Source of the DNA: Bordetella parapertussis
GTDB lineage: Bacteria; Pseudomonadota; Gammaproteobacteria; Burkholderiales; Burkholderiaceae_C
Length of the DNA: 17,626 nucleotides
Direction: 5' to 3'
Assembly (NCBI GenBank): GCA_943328885.2
Contig: CALQBT020000008.1
Location: 1 to 17,626, forward strand
Position numbers and translations under genes: made by a program
In this document: piece after piece, positions 14,685 to 17,626 of the stretch
Numbering within the stretch: position 1 is the stretch's first letter
How the letters are laid out: each line of letters begins with the position of its first letter
The notes under the pieces: generated by a model
Databases searched by the model: none
What the model was told of the DNA's origin: nothing
Seen by the model: only the letters and a program-made list of their open reading frames with translations

Positions 14685-15190
14685 ATCGCAGCCCGATTCC
14701 ATCGAGGAGCTCAGCGGTCCCTGACACCTTGGCCCAGACTGCTGCGCGTTGCCGCAAGCGGGTGACACAACGCGCGTTGCTCGCCGCTGGTGTGGCGATG
14801 CTGCCCTTGCCCGGCGTGGACTGGGTGACCGACGTCGGCCTGTTGGTCAAACTGCTGCCTGAGATCACCGCAGCCTTTGGCCTGAGCCCGGCGCAGATCG
14901 AGCGGCTGGCGCCCGAGCGTCAGGTCGTGGTCTTCAAGGCCATTTCGGCCGGCAGCAGCCTGCTGCTGGGCCGACTGGTCACGCGTGACTTGGTGCTGGT
15001 CTTGCTCAAGACCGTCGGACTGAGCCTGAGCACCCAGCAGGCGGCCAAGTACCTGCCGATCGCCGGCCAACTGGTGTCGGCCACGCTGACTTTCTCGGCG
15101 CTGAAATACGTCTGCGAGCAACACATTCGCCAGTGCGAGCAAGTGGCCAGACAGCTGCTGCTGCCGGCGCCATCGGCAGCGCCTGCCTAG
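14681..15190 (+). CDS. Small hydrophobic membrane-associated protein (DUF697/EcsC-like)
   Basis: A 169-residue protein. Features are a basic N-terminal helix ([20 protein letters not shown]), [22 protein letters not shown] (41-62), [15 protein letters not shown] (67-81), a hydrophobic region [20 protein letters not shown] (94-113) and [20 protein letters not shown] (121-140). The pattern of a PxPGxD turn, a long amphipathic helix and a Gly-rich hydrophobic hairpin recalls DUF697/YcjF-like and EcsC-like proteins common in Burkholderiales. Function is unknown. The start is GTG 14681, inside the stop of the 42-codon ORF. The stop is 23 bases before tRNA-Pro. Confidence 0.72.
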   Translation: MNRSPIPSRSSAVPDTLAQTAARCRKRVTQRALLAAGVAMLPLPGVDWVTDVGLLVKLLPEITAAFGLSPAQIERLAPERQVVVFKAISAGSSLLLGRLVTRDLVLVLLKTVGLSLSTQQAAKYLPIAGQLVSATLTFSALKYVCEQHIRQCEQVARQLLLPAPSAAPA

Positions 15191-15197
15191 ACCGGGT

Positions 15198-15203
15198 TAG
15201 AAT
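15198..15203 (+). promoter_or_regulatory. -10 box of tRNA-Pro
   Basis: TAGAAT (5 of 6 to consensus) ends ten bases before the mature tRNA 5' end, so transcription would start near 15210. The region 17 bases further upstream, inside the end of the preceding gene, has no recognisable -35. Confidence 0.45.
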
Positions 15204-15213
15204 GCTGGATAGT

Positions 15214-15290
<77 letters not shown>

Positions 15291-15308
15291 GGAATAGTGT
15301 TTAAAGTG

Positions 15309-15347
15309 AACGGGTTAGCTCTCAAAAGGGGCTGGCCCGTTTTGCTT
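15309..15347 (+). terminator. Factor-independent terminator after tRNA-Pro
   Basis: AACGGGTTAGC (15309-15319) pairs over 11 positions, including two G-U pairs, with GCTGGCCCGTT (15331-15341), around an 11-base loop, and is followed by a T-rich tract (TTTGCTTT). It is placed 19 bases after the tRNA CCA end. Confidence 0.75.
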
Positions 15348-15566
15348 TGGGAGCGGGTTGGATACGGAATTGGCTACGAAATCTTGCGCGGGCTGATCAG
15401 GCGCTATCCCAGGCATCTGGATCACGTTGCTCAGGTCGGGGGTAGCCGCAGGGTCCTCTGCGTTGGCAGCAACCTTGTCGTAGTCGAACTCCCAGCAGGG
15501 TGCCTGAAGCGCTGCATGCTGACCCGCTTGCCGACCGATCGCTAATGGCGAACGATCAGGCGACCG
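15315..15566 (-). pseudogene. Open minus-strand frame next to tRNA-Pro, possible gene remnant
   Basis: The minus strand is open for 83 codons, ending at TAA 15315-15317 inside the terminator stem. It reads in part CWEFDYDKVAANAEDPAATP, then DLSNVIQMPGIAPDQPAQDF and SNPLPKQNGPAPFES at the end. There is no convincing start or ribosome site. The composition is protein-like, with few arginines, unlike antisense shadows in this window. A tail of an integrase or another tRNA-linked gene is conceivable but not recognised. Otherwise the 305 bases between tRNA-Pro and the next gene hold only the terminator. Confidence 0.2.
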
Positions 15567-15595
15567 TCAAAGCATCAAGCAAGGAGTGTTGCGCC

Positions 15596-16606
15596 ATGAT
15601 CGGATCTGTCAGCTCTGTCCCCGCATTTGCCGATGTGCTGGCTGCCCAGGCTGGGCGGGCGTTGGCGTGGCAGGACAGGTCGCAACAGCGTGGCAGCGCG
15701 ATGGCCCTGCGGCGCAGGACGACGGCGTCGGGGCTGTTCAGCAGCACGACTGACTTCAGCGTGCAATGGCGGGTGCTGCTGTTGCAGCAGCGCGTGCGCC
15801 AGGCCGGATTGGTAGCCTACCACGGCAGCCTGGCCGAAGGCTTGACGGCGCTGCACAACGGTCTGTCCACCGACGCCGTGCGGCAAGACCCGCGTCTGGC
15901 GCTGGACGAAGGCATCGAGGTCTTCATGCAGATCGCAGGCGAACTCGAACAGCTCAACCGTTCCCTGGGGCATGGGGGCCCAGCGCCTGCCATGCTGGCC
16001 CGGCGCGACCTGTTGCTGCTGGAGGTCGGCCACTGGGTTGGCGGTGATCTCGGCCTGAACGCCGCCGGACAGGCCCAACTCTCCGTGGACGGTCAGGACC
16101 TGATCGATGTCGCAGGACCTGTCGCGCTGCTGTCCGGCGAAGGCCTCGGCCGCCTGGACGCCGCAAGACTTGCCTCGCGATTCATTCGGCGCGGCGCCTT
16201 CTCGTCCGGGCCGCCGGTCTGTGTGCTGCGCGGCAAGATCGGCGCCTTGTTGGCACTGGCAGCAGGCCTGCCCTTAGGGCTGCAAGCGTCAGCGAACAGC
16301 AGCACAGCGCAGCATGACCCGATGGGCTGGAAGGACAGCGATGCCTTGTTCGGTCTGGCCTGCGAACACCGTCAAGCCCATCAAGCCGCTGCCGCTGTGC
16401 AGGCTTGCCTGGATGATGACTGGCATTCTTCGGTCGGCCTGCAGTTGGACGAAGGGATGGCGCAACTGAGGCCTTTTCAGCGCGCATACGGTGGCGCCAC
16501 CGCGCTGATGACCGACGGTGCTTCGGTGATCGGTGGCTTGTTGGGCGTGCTCAACCAGCCTGGCGACCGAGCCTGGCAGGTGGGCGCGGCAGGCCATTGC
16601 GCCTGA
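15596..16606 (+). CDS. Orphan FlgK-like (flagellar hook-associated) protein, divergent
   Basis: A 336-residue protein resembling FlgK, the hook-filament junction protein. Most telling is the C-terminus: SVGLQLDEGMAQLRPFQRAY (279-298) and an Ala/Ile-rich helix to about 319. This matches the SVSGVxLDEExxxLxxxQxAY signature of the flagellar axial-protein C-terminal domain. Earlier parts also follow the FlgK order: GLTALHNGLSTDAVRQDPRLA (82-102) and the helix to EQLNR (122), MLARRDLLLLEVG (133-145) like the QRDxLL segment, and GQAQLSVDGQDLIDVAG (158-174). Canonical FlgK (about 450-650 residues) begins with a helix ending NIANxxTPGYxR; that is missing here. A clear AAGGAG nine bases before ATG 15596 fixes the start. 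No flagellar neighbours are seen. It could be a decayed paralogue or a repurposed one. Confidence 0.6.
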   Translation: MIGSVSSVPAFADVLAAQAGRALAWQDRSQQRGSAMALRRRTTASGLFSSTTDFSVQWRVLLLQQRVRQAGLVAYHGSLAEGLTALHNGLSTDAVRQDPRLALDEGIEVFMQIAGELEQLNRSLGHGGPAPAMLARRDLLLLEVGHWVGGDLGLNAAGQAQLSVDGQDLIDVAGPVALLSGEGLGRLDAARLASRFIRRGAFSSGPPVCVLRGKIGALLALAAGLPLGLQASANSSTAQHDPMGWKDSDALFGLACEHRQAHQAAAAVQACLDDDWHSSVGLQLDEGMAQLRPFQRAYGGATALMTDGASVIGGLLGVLNQPGDRAWQVGAAGHCA

Positions 16607-16784
16607 GCCGCAGCCCGGCGCCTGCCTGCTCGAGCCTGGCGTGGCGCAGCGCGATCAGCAAGCCTCTGCGGCCTTGGTTGAGCTGGACCCTGGGGGTAGC
16701 GCCGAGTCTCGGCAGCCCAAGACTGGATGATGCAGGTATCGGGCGCCAGCAACATTCGCGGCCAGGCCTGAAAATCCTCCGCCA

Positions 16785-17626
16785 ATGGACAAGACATTCT
16801 TAAGCGCCCAGTTCAAGGACAAGGACAAGGTCAAGGCCTTGGGCGCCCGCTGGGACCAAGGCCTGCGCAAGTGGTACGCGCCCGCGGGCGCCGACCTGCA
16901 GGCTTTCGCGCCCTGGCTGCCTGCCGACGAACTGCCGGTCGGGCTGCCCGCCGGCTTGGCTGCCGTGTTGTCGTCGACAGCCCCGGCACCGATCAGCCTG
17001 GTACCGGCTGGTGCTGGCACCGAACTCGCCGTGCCGTCCCGAGGCATCAGCCTATCGCAGTTGCTCGGTGGGGTTTCGCAGGCGGTCGCGCTCGCGTTCA
17101 CGGCCGGCGTCTGGACTCTGGTCGAGGTGCTCGACGCCAGGCTGCGAGGCGGCCATGTCTATGTCGAGGTCTCGGAGCGCGACGCTGCCGGCACGGTGCT
17201 GGCCAAGGCCGGTGCGGTGATCTGGGCCAGCACGGCCGGCCGCATCCTGCCCGAGTTCGAGCGCGCCACCGGCGCCAAGCTCGGGCCTGGCATCAAGCTG
17301 CTGGTGCGGGCCCGGCCGGTGTTCAAACCGCAGTACGGCTTCAGTCTCGAGATCGACGCGATCGATCCCGACTACACGCTCGGTGACCTGGAGGCCAGGA
17401 AACGCGAGATTCGCAACCGGCTGCGCCAGGAACAACTGTTCGACGCCAACCGCCTGCTGCCGCCGCCCTGGGACTTCAACCAAGTGCTGGTGCTCGCGCC
17501 GCAGGGCGCTGCCGGGCTGGGCGACTTCCGTGCCGAGGCGCAGCGCCTGGAGCGCTTCGGCCTGTGCCGGTTCCGCTATGCCTTCAGCCGTTTCCAGGGC
17601 GAGGGCGCTGCGGCCGAGATCCGCCA
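16785..17626 (+). CDS. Exonuclease VII large subunit-like protein with N-terminal DUF5710 domain (partial)
   Basis: The first 280 residues are visible; the gene runs off the window. Residues 1-45 (FKDKDKVKALGARWDQGLRK, WYAPAGADLQAF) are a DUF5710 domain, a small module found on TraC-type primases and similar DNA proteins. A linker leads to an XseA-like OB-fold: ISLSQLLGGV (88-97), WTLVEVLDARLRGGHVYVEV (110-129) and GIKLLVRARPVFKPQYGFSL (169-188). The catalytic-domain start follows: ARKREIRNRLRQEQLFDANR (204-223), VLVLAPQGAAGLGDF (234-248), and FQGEGAAAEI (270-279), equivalent to the VQGEGAA motif. Exonuclease VII degrades single-stranded DNA with small subunit XseB. Sequence is far from housekeeping XseA, so it is probably a second, accessory copy. 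No ribosome site is obvious; the start is set by the DUF5710 motif. Confidence 0.78.
   Translation, partial: MDKTFLSAQFKDKDKVKALGARWDQGLRKWYAPAGADLQAFAPWLPADELPVGLPAGLAAVLSSTAPAPISLVPAGAGTELAVPSRGISLSQLLGGVSQAVALAFTAGVWTLVEVLDARLRGGHVYVEVSERDAAGTVLAKAGAVIWASTAGRILPEFERATGAKLGPGIKLLVRARPVFKPQYGFSLEIDAIDPDYTLGDLEARKREIRNRLRQEQLFDANRLLPPPWDFNQVLVLAPQGAAGLGDFRAEAQRLERFGLCRFRYAFSRFQGEGAAAEIR

Noticed and set aside
15302..15330. Sigma28-type promoter (TAAAGT...) for the FlgK-like gene
   Set aside because: The -10 half at the correct spacing does not match GCCGATAA; the sequence belongs to the tRNA terminator.
15297..15545. Plus-strand 82-codon open frame after tRNA-Pro
   Set aside because: It starts inside the terminator region, has no ribosome site and no recognisable family.
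16701..16713. Palindrome GCCGAGTCTCGGC as a terminator of the FlgK-like gene
   Set aside because: There is a 6-bp stem with a single-base centre and no T-run on either side; a one-base loop cannot form a terminator hairpin.

Overview
The window is high-GC chromosomal DNA with strong G/C bias at third codon positions. Gene content (msbA, imuA-imuB, a full System I cytochrome c maturation operon, dbpA, yqjD-yqjE-yqjK, a DUF1801 protein, tRNA-Pro) and protein flavour fit a betaproteobacterium, most likely order Burkholderiales (Leptothrix/Rubrivivax/Sphaerotilus-like). This placement is inferred from family knowledge, not from a search.

Layout. 1-327 (minus) is the start of the lipid A flippase MsbA. 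A divergent region carries a LexA-controlled promoter for the SOS mutagenesis pair imuA-imuB (505-3322); their usual partner dnaE2 does not follow. A DUF1801 protein and a GNAT acetyltransferase come next (3378-4305). Converging on them from the minus strand are yqjK, yqjE and yqjD (4315-5328), then the rRNA helicase gene dbpA (5452-6885) and a small DUF2805 gene (7056-7301), with a good minus-strand sigma70-type promoter at 7461-7491.

The centre (7576-14492) is one tightly packed plus-strand operon, ccmABCDEFGHI. Nearly every junction is an ATGA-type overlap, and a possible 20-codon hydrophobic leader ORF runs into the ccmA start. CcmA/B and CcmC/D move haem to the periplasmic chaperone CcmE. 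CcmF with CcmH/I ligates haem to apocytochrome c, whose cysteines are kept reduced by CcmG and CcmH.

Behind ccm lie a 42-codon unannotated ORF coupled by a GTGA overlap to a small hydrophobic membrane protein, then tRNA-Pro(TGG) with a factor-independent terminator. Right of the tRNA the region looks accessory. It holds an open minus-strand frame that may be a gene remnant, and an orphan divergent FlgK-like protein that keeps the C-terminal axial-protein signature but lacks the canonical N-terminus. At the edge is the start of an exonuclease VII large-subunit-like protein with an N-terminal DUF5710 domain.

The most unusual items are the FlgK-like orphan beside tRNA-Pro, the DUF5710-XseA fusion, the coupled micro-ORF, the leader ORF before ccmA, the 9-bp repeat array in the CcmH signal peptide, and the palindrome cluster carried in frame inside imuA.
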